DNA from: Salticus scenicus
Lineage: Eukaryota > Arthropoda > Arachnida > Araneae > Salticidae
Assembly: GCA_963930645.1 (NCBI GenBank)
Contig: OZ005656.1
Location: 185,669,135-185,733,134 of the forward strand
DNA: 64,000 nt
Direction: 5' to 3'
The translations under genes were made by a program, and so were the position numbers. Shown here piece by piece: positions 1-9,903 of the stretch. Under the pieces are notes generated by a model that was given only the letters and a program-made list of their open reading frames with translations, made no database searches and was not told the origin of the DNA. The first letter of the stretch is position 1. Each line of letters begins with the position of its first letter.

Positions 1-439
1 TCATTTAGAGGAAAAGGAGAAAGACAGTTTTCATGAAAGATTTTCTCTCATGCAGATAAATACTCAAATTTTCTCATAGCACAAACTTATGTGATTGACC
101 AAGAATTGCTGACTTTTTTGCAGGTTATACGAAAATAAATATGTATGAATATTCTTATTTAAACTAGTATTGATCAGACTTTTCATAAATCTAGGTAATT
201 TGTAACTATAATGTGATATATAAAAATTGTTCTTTAAATTAAAATTTCATGAATATTTGTACTTTTATTAGACACACTATATTTCAGCATTGTATATATA
301 ACATATAAATTGTATCTTAAAGATTTGCTACTCAAATGAGGTTCTAAGATGTAAATAAAAGAAATTACTCTAAAATCTGCAAAATTCAGAAATCTGCAAA
401 ACACTTCGTTTTAAGCTGTGCGGATTTTTGAGAGTGTAC
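1..439. other. AT-rich sequence, no gene seen
   Basis: No convincing reading frame, RNA gene or inverted repeat is visible here. The sequence is A/T-rich and leads into the Penelope-like fragment that starts near 440. Confidence 0.6.
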
Positions 440-962
440 TGTACTAAATCTTCTATTCATTCCCACTGCTGGTCTCAAGGTCATCGTTTTGATTTTTCCA
501 AAACTAATATAATTTCACCTACTGTCTGTTCCTCCCATTTGGATATTCATGAAGCATTTTACATATTTAAAAATTCGAAATATCTTGTTAATGATATTTC
601 TTCCACTCCATTCTTCTCTGATGCTTGGAAATTACTCACGTAACTTAGATTTTCGTTTAATTTTTGATATCCTTAGATTGTTATATATTTAATCTCACTC
701 ATTTATTTACTTTCTTTTACATTTCTACTCACACCAGTAGTTATATTTACTTTCTACTTTATAAAGTTTTTCTTTTCCTTTTAAACAATTTTGTGCATTG
801 CTGCTTTGACTGCAGCACTCGTGCTTACTTTATTCGCCTGATGAAGGGTCGTGTATTTTTTCGACCTGAAACAATTGTTGCGAGTTTATTGCATTTTATG
901 GTGTTTATTCAAAGTTTGTAAGTAATATTTTTTACAACGTCAGTTTTGTGGTGCTTTTTTAT
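440..962 (+). pseudogene. Penelope-like element, 3' end (GIY-YIG endonuclease C-terminus and tail)
   Basis: The frame ending at 643 reads like the C-terminal part of the GIY-YIG endonuclease that follows reverse transcriptase in Penelope-like retroelements. Visible features are HCWSQGHRFDF and then DIHEAFYIFKN, where the E matches the catalytic glutamate position of GIY-YIG nucleases, then SDAWKLL and a stop. After the stop, at about 838-885, comes a short stem-like tail beginning CTGATGAAGG and followed by TCGACCTGAAAC. That pattern (gatgaagg, a stem, then gaaac) is typical of the 3' ends of these elements. The reverse transcriptase and the GIY-YIG motifs themselves are missing, so this is a severely 5'-truncated copy. 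The family call rests on pattern recognition rather than alignment. Confidence 0.6.
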
Positions 963-1009
963 TAAATATAGTTATTTATATATATAACTATATACATAAT
1001 ATGAAGCAT

Positions 1010-1050
<41 letters not shown>

Positions 1051-2100
1051 GTTTTCCAATATTTAGTTACACGTCCAAAATATCATGGAAAAATGTGATC
1101 CACGATATTGATTAAATTTATGTCTCTTCTATAAATAGGATAGTTATTTCAAAAATCCAAACTTTTTTTTTTTTTTTTTTTTTTTTAGAAAATCAAGAAA
1201 TTTATCAACACATGCATTTTGCAAGTATTTAAATGTAAATATCAAAGACAGAACAGAAAAAAGTAATAATAATTGCAATTTTATTAAGGAAGCAAGGGAT
1301 GTTGAATATATATATTTTTTTTAAACATTCTATCGCTTCTAAAATCGTATACTGTCATAAATCTGTGATTTTCTAATCCATTGAGTCAATTTAAAAGGAT
1401 GAAAAGTAATTCTAGATATGGAAAAGCCTCTTTATGGAGAAAATAATACAAAACAATGGACAATTGTCTTTGTCTTTTTAACTCATGTCAATCAATTCCA
1501 TATAGAATATTTTATATTTAACTCGGCTTCTAATCAGGAAATTTCTGAAAGGAAACATCAATAAAAAAAGGCAGTTTATGGTTGTTTTTTTGGGGTTGAT
1601 AAACATCGAACGACTTTTTGTCAGCCATAAAAATGTACAAGCCATGAAGTTTTATTATTATTACTAATATTTATTTTGATTTTTTTCCTAGCATTTAATC
1701 TTATAACACAAACTTCTTATGTTTATTTAATAAATCTCTATTTCTATTAAAGTATAAATAAGTTTTCTGCTTTATGGATTTTCTAAAATAAACATTTAAT
1801 AATTTTGAAGGTATTTAATGAAGTCTCACTAGTAGTTTCTTAGAAAGTTCCGTGCTTAATTTTAATAAATGAATTTTATTTACTTTTTTTTCTGCTACCA
1901 TTTTTGATTAATCTTATTTGTTAGAAGTAAATATTCAGCTTAAATCACAATAAGTTTTATTTTTAAATATCTTATATATTTAAAAATGCAAAGGTCCTCT
2001 TTACAGTTCATTATTGTTTATTTTTACTTCCATTACCCAACTACCGTAAGTAATGGAAGTATTGTATTCAGTCTAAAAATTCTATATTGAGTTTTCACCT
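963..2100. other. AT-rich spacer with simple repeats, no gene seen
   Basis: The stretch holds an AG microsatellite at 1014-1050 and a T run at 1163-1186. No coding region or paired repeat ends were found in the remainder. Confidence 0.6.
1014..1050. repeat. (AG)n microsatellite
   Basis: About 37 bp of nearly pure AG dinucleotide repeat, broken by one A insertion near its 3' end. Confidence 0.9.
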
Positions 2101-2900
2101 GATTTACACGTTTTAAGGTCTCCTGAGTTTTAAAAGTTAATTTATGGCACTTGGTCAGTGTGTGTGTGTGTGTATGCATGCATGCATGTATGCGGGGAAT
2201 CTTCTGGCTATCATCTCTCTGAAACTAATAAAGATAGAGCTACAAAACTTTAGAATTGAGACAGGTATGATGTACAAATTAATTTTGCAAATTTTGGTAA
2301 AAATTGGAAAACTGGAAGGGGGACATCAGAAACCGGAAGTTGGACAATAAATCTGCATCTCGAAAATGGCTCTAATGATTTTCTGCAAAGTTGCTAAAAA
2401 ACATTCTATTAGAATTCCTTTTGAATGATATAGTTGGTTAGTTCAGTAAAATTGATAGGCATCCGGTATAAATAGCTCAATTTCAGGTCTTGCAAATGCA
2501 TTTCTTTAAAAATGTTTGTTCAAATTCTTTTCAAACTCGACATATTAACTCCCTTTTAAATATCCTTTTGTATGCAATTATTGTTTTTCGGTCAATAATT
2601 GAGTATGCCAAGTTTTGTTAAAAGTCGGTATCTCAAAAACGGCTCTAACGATTTTCTTGAAAATTGTCCCATAAATCCATTTTAGATATCCTTTCTCATG
2701 TATTACGATTATTATACAGGAAAAAATAACAATCATCTTGCTAGGTAGGTCAGTTTTAGATTTCGGAAATCTGTGTTTCAAAAACTAACTCAATCATTTT
2801 TTTCCCCCCTTATTTTTTAACTCGCTGCTATGTAAACTTTGTTTCATATATCTTTTCACTTGTATCAAGTTTCTCATACCAGAAAATTTTTAGGTTTCTA
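2101..2900. repeat. Diverged dispersed repeat, TG-rich family, copy 1
   Basis: This starts with ACACGTTTTAAGGTCTCCTGA followed by a TG-rich block (2157-2173) and ATGC repeats. The same order, with ACACGTTTTGAGGTCCCCTGA then a TG/TC block, occurs near 49810-49885, so this is a copy of the same dispersed family. Downstream, variants of the phrase CTCAAAAACGGCTCTAACG recur at about 2360, 2632 and 2775 with spacing of 140-270 bp, so the repeat has internal tandem sub-units. The sequence is very diverged and no protein is visible. Confidence 0.5.
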
Positions 2901-4309
2901 TTTCGTTAGGTCAATTTTATGTCTGCTGATCACATTATCTCCAAAAAATGTATGTAATACGTGTAATAGTGGGTAATGGAAATCATGTGGTTGTTTCACA
3001 CCTGTTTTTTTTTTTTTTTTTCCTTTAATTAACACTATTTTGAAAACGACACTATGTTGCGGCATAATCAAAAACGTTAATAAAAGTGTTAAATTCAACG
3101 TGGAAAAAAAAAGGGCCGCTTTTGATTTTTATTTATTTTATGTATAGATATTTTAGAAAGTCATTATATATTAGATTTCCACTTCTAATGTTTTTAAAAT
3201 GCAATCAATTATAAATTGATATTTAATGCTTTCATAAAATAATTAAATAAATAGAAAATGCTAATGGATAAAACTTGTTTGATTCTTTTTCTTCTTTCCT
3301 AATTTTCCCTTCTTTTCTTTTCTTTCTCCCCCCCCCCCCTCTAACCTTAATCTACATTATTTAAGAAATGTAGAATTAAATTGAAATTTTTTTCAGTTAT
3401 ATCATGTGGCTATCACAATAGCTTTTAGGATACTTACTTTGTGCTAAATCACAAGTGAACCAATATCAATAAAGTACAGGGAATTAATTTGCAGTTTATT
3501 TTATTTTGATAACTTTAGTGATTTCTTTGAAACTTAACATTTCCTTTATTGTTAAAAGTTTTGTTTTCCTTTTTGACACATTTTTCTGTTTCACTTTTTC
3601 TTTCTTTCTTTAATTGTCTTTCGTGTTTTACAGTGCATAGATGGATTGAAAAAATGATTATATCGATAGGTCAAATTTATAATATTAAACAAATAAATGA
3701 AAATAATAATTCAGAATCAAAATTATAGTTTTATTTTAATAGTGGATTAATATTTAAAATTGGATTAAGTTTTGATTAATTATTCTCATTTCTTTCATTT
3801 CCTTAAAATATTACTATTATCAGAATTAACAGCTTTTTAGCAAACAACAAGCATTGTGTATGTTATGTCTTATTTTTATTAACAATTTTCTTTTATGAAG
3901 AAATTACAAAAAACGGCGAGAGATTTGGCTGAAGTCTAGTGAAAAAAGCCAAATCATCAATGGCAAAGTGTAACCTTATTTTTATTGCTTGTCTAGGAAT
4001 TTTACAAAAGAGACCCAAGCTCCCCATGCCAATTATTGCAGTAGGAGGTTTGTCAGAGGAGAAAATGGCTCTTCCATGCTCCTGGTCTCTCAAATCACAC
4101 ATCAAAGGGATTTGAATAGAACCCACCCTTGCCACACTGAAGTCACTACTGTTTGTACGCAGCTTATGTAAAAAATTTTATTTTAACTACCACTCTAGAT
4201 CAAGGCATGAAATTTCCACTCACCTGCTCGCCATTGGTGAGAAGAATTTTTAATGTGGTGAGTAAAAATTCAGTCAAGCTATAGATATTACACTATACTG
4301 TGGTATCAA
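2901..4309. other. AT-rich spacer, no gene seen
   Basis: Contains a C run at about 3330-3339 and T-rich tracts. Bases 3900-4300 are more balanced in composition but show no supported coding frame or repeat ends. Confidence 0.55.
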
Positions 4310-4310
4310 A

Positions 4311-4373
<63 letters not shown>
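4310..4373. repeat. (AT)n microsatellite, insertion site of the LTR element
   Basis: About 64 bp of AT repeat abut the left end of the LTR retrotransposon. The repeat resumes for about 10 bp (TATATATAT) directly after the right LTR at 8777, so the retroelement landed inside this microsatellite. Confidence 0.85.
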
Positions 4374-4377
<4 letters not shown>

Positions 4378-4842
4378 GGACGGCACACTTTTGTAGGCGT
4401 TAAACAAAACTAATACTTATTTACTAATTATAAATTTAATAAGAGATTAAATTGTAATTTACATATGTACAGGAATGCTAATAAGCATTATCGAATGTTA
4501 CTTTGGTAATGTCCGTCGAAGTAGTTGCACCCGTCTAGTGTGCACGCTTCGTCGAAAACTCAAAAGAAAACAAGTCATCGAATACAGTTATTACGTTCCG
4601 TCTGAACATCCCGTCGAAAACTGAATGTCGTTCCTTCAGCGCTCTCTTAGCAGGCGCGCGTTCCGGAAAAACGTCATTCACGTCATGAGCACGTATTTCC
4701 TCTCAAGCGCTGGCGCTCCGTCACATGATCAGCAAACAGAAACTAAACTGCCTTGGATTTCAGGAACGGCAAAGAGAAATCAAATAGCTAGGGTTCTGAG
4801 TCATGGGAAAGCCAAGTAAGGGGAGAGAAACAGGATACTTCA
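4374..4842 (-). repeat. 3' LTR of the DEK-Gag element
   Basis: Left-hand copy of a 469-bp direct repeat. It starts TGTGGGACGG and ends GGATACTTCA in plus-strand order, and matches 8308-8776 base for base except at two sites. Confidence 0.93.
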
Positions 4843-4979
4843 CTCGGCCATCCTTCCTCGACTGGACCTCCAGGCGATCACACTGAAAAGATACAAACAA
4901 AAAAAAACAAACAAAAGCAACACAAAATAATAACATAAATATTTACAAATTTTTACAAATCTTCAAAAATTTTTGTTTT

Positions 4980-7766
4980 TTAAGTTATTCCCCATTTGAG
5001 GAATTCAGCTTTTGCAGATGTGTAATAGGAGCCTTCATGGCATCCATTTCTAACTTTTTCATCAATATTATCATTTTTAATTTTTACAGTCGTACAGTTA
5101 CAAAAGTACATCAGTTTTGGCTTTACGGCAACTTGGTCGCTTAGTTCACCAGTTTTTGGTGGTTGTCTACTCAACTTGCATTTCAATCTATTTTTCTTTC
5201 TGACTCTAGAAAGTTGTTTTTTATCATGTGTACTTAAATCTTTACTTTGGGGTTCAAAATTATTTTGGGACTCGAACTCGAGACCCTCCAATCGATCATT
5301 TTCAGTCTTAATGTTTTTTAAGGCGTCTGTTGCATCACGTTCGGTCAAAAAGTCTATGATAGCAGTCTTATATGCAGGGAAAACTTCTAATTTTATTTGT
5401 ATAGCTTTGGGAAACAATATGGCTATTTCACCAATCGTGGTCGTCAATGGAAGTGATGGAATGAACACTTTTCTCGGATCTATACCGGCAGTCTCTTTTT
5501 TTGGCAAATTCTGTCTTTTACACTCAGTGGAATCTATTGTTAATGGCTTTTTTCTGGATTTCTTCCTTTTAAGGAGTTTGGAATTTTCGTCAACTTTTTT
5601 CGTCAACTCTTTCAGCTCTTCTACTAACTGCAAAATTTTTTCATGTAGGATTCGTTTTTCGTCTTTCTTTGAAGGAGTGTTTTCTTGATTTGGCGACTTT
5701 TTTCGGGAAATATCCGTCTGGCTTCGTCCCTTTCGTCGCGGCTCCTCCTCTTCATCACTATCATCATCTATCTGGAAAATGTTCGTATGACTCTGTTTCT
5801 GTCGTCGAGGCTCCTCTTCTTCATCACTGTCATCATTTACACTATTATCGTCCTTTAAAACCATTTTCTTACCGTCATCACTTTCGTCATCGTCATTACT
5901 TTCACTTACATCTTTTTTGGAAGATTCTAATGATTTTTTGAACATAACAGCTTGAGGGGTTTTGTTTTTACACTTTTCAACACTATTCAATGTTTTATTT
6001 ATTTCTGGGGATTTCTCAGAAATTTTACTTTCAATGTTAATGGGGGCGTCAACAGCAATATTTGTTTTAACTTCATTTTGATATTTATCTATTGGAAGAA
6101 CTGTTACTAAATTTACCTCGAGGGAACTAGATTTGTTTTTCATAAAAATACCATTTTCATTTATTATCGTCTCACCCACCATCAGTACATTCAACCCGAT
6201 GATTACGTCATATGGTATTACATCATTGTTTACAACATACACATTAGTTTTACTTTCAAAATTATCAACTTTCAAATCTACATCAAATGAGCCTAACGGC
6301 TTTACGGAACTTTTCCCGATACCCTTCAAAGTGGTACTTATTAAATTCAATTTATTTACATTCAACCTATCAAAAGAACTTTTACGCAACAATGTTGCTT
6401 CACTTCCTGTATCAATAATTCCAATAAAATTTATATCATTTACTTGTATAATTTTACTCATGTTTTGATTTACATTAATACACAGTGCATCAACTTCTGG
6501 TTTTGAACCCGGACACTCCGAACTTTTATGCCCGTACTGCTTGCACGTAAAACACTTTAGGCCTTTGGCCTTATGAGGGCAATCTCTAGATAAGTGATTT
6601 TTTTCACCACAATTATAACACAATTTATTCACATCATTTCTAGGACTAAATTTTTCATATACATTATGTTGTACAGTTTTCAATTTTGCATTATAATCTA
6701 CTTTATCAAATTTATGTCTGACTTTTTCACTATCACGTTTATACATTTCATACAATTTTATTTTCTCTTTAAATTCACGAATATTTTTAGCCCCATACAA
6801 AATTAGTTTATTTTCACTTTTATCGTTTATTCCTTGGATCACGTAATGCATCAACGCGGCATCTTCAATGTGCCCGTTTTTTGCTAGTTCGCGCATTTTA
6901 AAGAAATACTCTATAACTGTTTCATTTGGCTTCATTTTCTTTTTACACAAAATTTCGTGTAAAGAGGCAGAATTAATTTCTAATTTAAACTCTTCAATAA
7001 GTGCATTTTTTAGTTTCTTATACGTTAATAATCCTTTTTCGGATTTTACAAATAACAGAGCATTTCCGCTCAAAGACCTTTTACAGAAAATTATTTTTTG
7101 TAATTCGTTTAGGTTAAACATTTCAGCTAACTCTTCAAATTCATTTAAGAATTCAATTATGTTCTCATGCGGCTCGCCGCTAAATTTAGAAATAGAATTT
7201 TCAAAATCATTGAAAGAAATTGCACCAAGTGATCCATTATTCACATTATTACTATAATTTATACTTTTTTTACCCTTATTATAATCATCAATAACATTGT
7301 CACTATCATTATCATACTTATTTTTGCTGATATGGCATTGCACAGAGGAGTCAGTTTTTTCAATATCATTATCGCCACTACTTTCGGATTCACTGTTCGA
7401 TTCGTTTTCCGAATCTTCCTCTTCCGAATTATTTTCTGAACTCTCTTGTTTTAACAACTCCGTGTCACACAAATGTAACAATAATCTGTCTCTTAGTTCA
7501 TGTTTGCTCCCATCAAAAGGGACATTTAATACATTACAAATAATAAGTAATTCATTTAACGAAAAATTTTCGTCGATGAATTTTTGTTTTTTTATATAAT
7601 TCTCATCATCTATGGCAAAATTAAAGCCGGAAAACTTTCGTATTCTGCATCGATTTTTTCTGTCACCAATATCATTAAATAAAAAACGATGCAGAATTTT
7701 AATTTTACTATAACTCTCAGTCCTCAGTGCAGAGCCGATTTTGGGAATATCTCCCAGAGAAACCAT
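4980..7766 (-). CDS. Chimeric Gag polyprotein: DEK-like SAP module, capsid, two CCHC knuckles, protease, coiled coil, RRM-like domain
   Basis: An intact 928-residue ORF. Residues 4-100 match the layout of the DEK pseudo-SAP/SAP module: LGDIPKI (4-10), LHRFLFN (25-31), KFSGFNF (44-50), then a SAP-like helix pair with ICNVL and HELRDRLL (68-99). A Ser/Glu/Asp-rich stretch follows (107-141). Residues 181-350 look like a gypsy-type retrotransposon capsid (FSGEPHENIIEFL). Two zinc knuckles use C383/C386/H391/C396 and C405/C408/H413/C418. The protease has D452-T453-G454 and the later YDVIIGLNVL. Residues 620-690 are acidic, with DDSDEEEEPRR occurring twice. Residues 704-733 form a predicted coiled coil ending in a basic KRKKSRKK. 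Residues 766-833 resemble an RRM (VFIPSLP as RNP2, KTAIIDFL as RNP1). I infer particle formation plus chromatin and RNA tethering; pol is absent. The start is the first Met before the DEK match. Domain calls are by eye. Confidence 0.88.
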   Translation of the reverse strand: MVSLGDIPKIGSALRTESYSKIKILHRFLFNDIGDRKNRCRIRKFSGFNFAIDDENYIKKQKFIDENFSLNELLIICNVLNVPFDGSKHELRDRLLLHLCDTELLKQESSENNSEEEDSENESNSESESSGDNDIEKTDSSVQCHISKNKYDNDSDNVIDDYNKGKKSINYSNNVNNGSLGAISFNDFENSISKFSGEPHENIIEFLNEFEELAEMFNLNELQKIIFCKRSLSGNALLFVKSEKGLLTYKKLKNALIEEFKLEINSASLHEILCKKKMKPNETVIEYFFKMRELAKNGHIEDAALMHYVIQGINDKSENKLILYGAKNIREFKEKIKLYEMYKRDSEKVRHKFDKVDYNAKLKTVQHNVYEKFSPRNDVNKLCYNCGEKNHLSRDCPHKAKGLKCFTCKQYGHKSSECPGSKPEVDALCINVNQNMSKIIQVNDINFIGIIDTGSEATLLRKSSFDRLNVNKLNLISTTLKGIGKSSVKPLGSFDVDLKVDNFESKTNVYVVNNDVIPYDVIIGLNVLMVGETIINENGIFMKNKSSSLEVNLVTVLPIDKYQNEVKTNIAVDAPINIESKISEKSPEINKTLNSVEKCKNKTPQAVMFKKSLESSKKDVSESNDDDESDDGKKMVLKDDNSVNDDSDEEEEPRRQKQSHTNIFQIDDDSDEEEEPRRKGRSQTDISRKKSPNQENTPSKKDEKRILHEKILQLVEELKELTKKVDENSKLLKRKKSRKKPLTIDSTECKRQNLPKKETAGIDPRKVFIPSLPLTTTIGEIAILFPKAIQIKLEVFPAYKTAIIDFLTERDATDALKNIKTENDRLEGLEFESQNNFEPQSKDLSTHDKKQLSRVRKKNRLKCKLSRQPPKTGELSDQVAVKPKLMYFCNCTTVKIKNDNIDEKVRNGCHEGSYYTSAKAEFLKWGIT

Positions 7767-8307
7767 TTTATAGGAAGATAAAGTGTACGTACCTTTGTAG
7801 AGTCGAAACAGCTGTTGTTTTAAATTTTATTTAAAATTCCCATTTAGTCGATCCTCGAGAACCTTGAAGAACATCTTTCTCTTGTTCAGACCTTTATCCA
7901 GACGATCCGTAGCTATTCCGTAGCATCCACAGAACACACTTTACTTATTTTATTATCCACTATAAATTGCAGAATAGAAAAAGCACTCCGTACAGAAGCT
8001 TCAGTGTGATTCAACACCGTAGACACACAGTTCAATCACAGTCTTAAAATCAATTAAAAGTTCAGTCTATAAAAGTTTATATAAAGTTTGTTTTTTAAAG
8101 TTCGTGTTTCTCGAAAATTCACGTTAAAATCAAAATTCACTTTAGAATTAAAATTCGCGTTCTATCCAAACTTTAAATCAAAATTAAAATTCGCGTTCTA
8201 TCCGTTCATGAAGTAGATTTTATTCTTTATCCAGTAGATTTTATTCTTTATCCAGTAGATTTTATTCTTTATCCAGTAGATTTTATTCTTTATCCCACTT
8301 CTGAACT
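7767..8307 (-). other. 5' leader of the LTR element
   Basis: Untranslated region between the 5' LTR and the ATG. It is A/T-rich with several copies of AAATTCACGTT/AAATTCGCGTT-type phrases and a four-fold 21-bp tandem repeat next to the LTR. A GTACGT that could act as a splice donor lies about 25 bp upstream of the start codon, but nothing shows that it is used. Confidence 0.6.
8214..8296. repeat. 21-bp tandem repeat, four copies
   Basis: The unit TAGATTTTATTCTTTATCCAG is repeated four times with almost no divergence. It sits just downstream of the 5' LTR in element sense, where packaging and dimerisation signals of retroelements usually lie. Confidence 0.92.
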
Positions 8308-8776
8308 TGGGGGACGGCACACTTTTGTAGGCGTTAAACAAAACCAATACTTATTTACTAATTATAAATTTAATAAGAGATTAAATTGTAATTTACATAT
8401 GTACAGGAATGCTAATAAGCATTATCGAATGTTACTTTGGTAATGTCCGTCGAAGTAGTTGCACCCGTCTAGTGTGCACGCTTCGTCGAAAACTCAAAAG
8501 AAAACAAGTCATCGAATACAGTTATTACGTTCCGTCTGAACATCCCGTCGAAAACTGAATGTCGTTCCTTCAGCGCTCTCTTAGCAGGCGCGCGTTCCGG
8601 AAAAACGTCATTCACGTCATGAGCACGTATTTCCTCTCAAGCGCTGGCGCTCCGTCACATGATCAGCAAACAGAAACTAAACTGCCTTGGATTTCAGGAA
8701 CGGCAAAGAGAAATCAAATAGCTAGGGTTCTGAGTCATGGGAAAGCCAAGTAAGGGGAGAGAAACAGGATACTTCA
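8308..8776 (-). repeat. 5' LTR of the DEK-Gag element
   Basis: Right-hand copy of the 469-bp repeat. In element sense it carries the promoter that drives the minus-strand ORF. After it the AT microsatellite resumes. Confidence 0.93.
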
Positions 8777-8910
8777 TATATATATCAAAATGGCAAATCT
8801 TGCAGATAATTTTGGCTATAACCTCATACCTCATGTTTACCTCTTTTTTTCCGCTTTGCGGAATGTTAGGTCTCTGTGTGCACTACCCAACAACCAGCCC
8901 ATCCTCTTAC
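8777..8910. other. Unique spacer, nothing recognised
   Basis: A short stretch between the LTR element and the next hAT element. The last 8 bases (CCTCTTAC) are the left flank of that hAT element. Confidence 0.5.
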
Positions 8911-9587
8911 CAGGGTTTAAACTGCCATTAGTTTTTTTTAGCATTTTGCTAAAAGGTATCATATTTTGCTAAAACAAGTCAGTCAGAATTTCACTAAGAA
9001 GCTAAAACTGGATAACTGTATAAAATATCTCTATATAATAATTCAGATTTTTTTTTTTTTTTTTTTTTTTGTAATATTTGCAGGCAAAAACTACGAAAGG
9101 ACTGAAATTTTTGGGAATCCTTATTTATATAGTAATTTGGATTTATTTTTAATTTTCAATGATTGAATTTAAATGCAAAAATATTTAAAAGTATGTTAGA
9201 ATTCAGAATTTGCTTCATAGAAGCATTTTTAGCACTAGTATTTCATGTTTATCTACCACTACACTTTACTTGATTTTTAAATTGCTTTTTCATTTCGCAC
9301 ATATGATATGAATACCTCTTTTTCTATTGATAAAATCAAAACATAGTTTCCCTGATTCATATTTTTAAAGTCACAAATATGGATGCTTGGTTAAAATCAT
9401 CAATGAACAAAAGGAATAGAAATAGAAAACAAAAGAGGATAACAAAGCTAAGTAAAAGAAATCAATGGCATACTTGCCAACCAATTTTAATAAAAAAAGG
9501 GAAGATTTTTATTGAAAAACCAGAAGATTTCATAAAAAGAAGGAAGATTTTTTTTTTTAAACTTTTTTTTTCTTTGACAGGGCTCGC

Positions 9588-9859
9588 GTTGGTGCGCTAT
9601 AGTGCACCATTGTCCCGAATTTTAATGAAAGGGACGCAGAATTTTTGAAATTGCGGGTCCCGAGGACCCGTAATCAAGTAATTGGATTCAGGAACTTTTT
9701 CAGAAACAAAACCACCACTACTACTTCAAGAGAGGAAAAAAAAAAAAAGAGAGAGAGAGCTTATGTATGAAATATCCTGAACGATATTAATTTAAAATAC
9801 AAATTACTCTTATTTAATGATAGAGTTGAAATGAATATTAAATAATGCATCTAAAGTAT

Positions 9860-9903
<44 letters not shown>

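Larger units (their letters stand above)
4374..8776 (-). mobile_element. Non-autonomous gypsy-like LTR retrotransposon with chimeric DEK-Gag-protease-RRM ORF
   Basis: A 4403-bp element bounded by two directly repeated 469-bp LTRs that begin TG and end CA when read on the plus strand. The gene inside runs on the minus strand, so the right LTR is the 5' LTR. I count only two mismatches between the LTRs (third base, and one T/C near base 40), which indicates a recent insertion. The insertion lies in an AT microsatellite, so the 4-5 bp target duplication cannot be told apart from the flanking repeat. The interior is about 3.46 kb and is filled by a single ORF of 928 codons. There is no reverse transcriptase, RNase H or integrase, so mobility must depend on an autonomous partner. 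A purine-rich patch (GAGGAAGGATGG in element sense) lies just inside the 3' LTR. I did not recognise a tRNA primer-binding site next to the 5' LTR. Confidence 0.92.

Noticed and set aside
4625..4819. 64-codon frame present identically at 4625 and 8559
   Set aside because: Both lie inside the LTRs and are identical because the LTRs are; there is no protein similarity, and the frame is antisense to the element.
5176..7599. Several plus-strand frames opposite the Gag ORF, including a 170-codon one
   Set aside because: They are antisense shadows of the intact 928-codon minus-strand ORF and have no recognisable domains.
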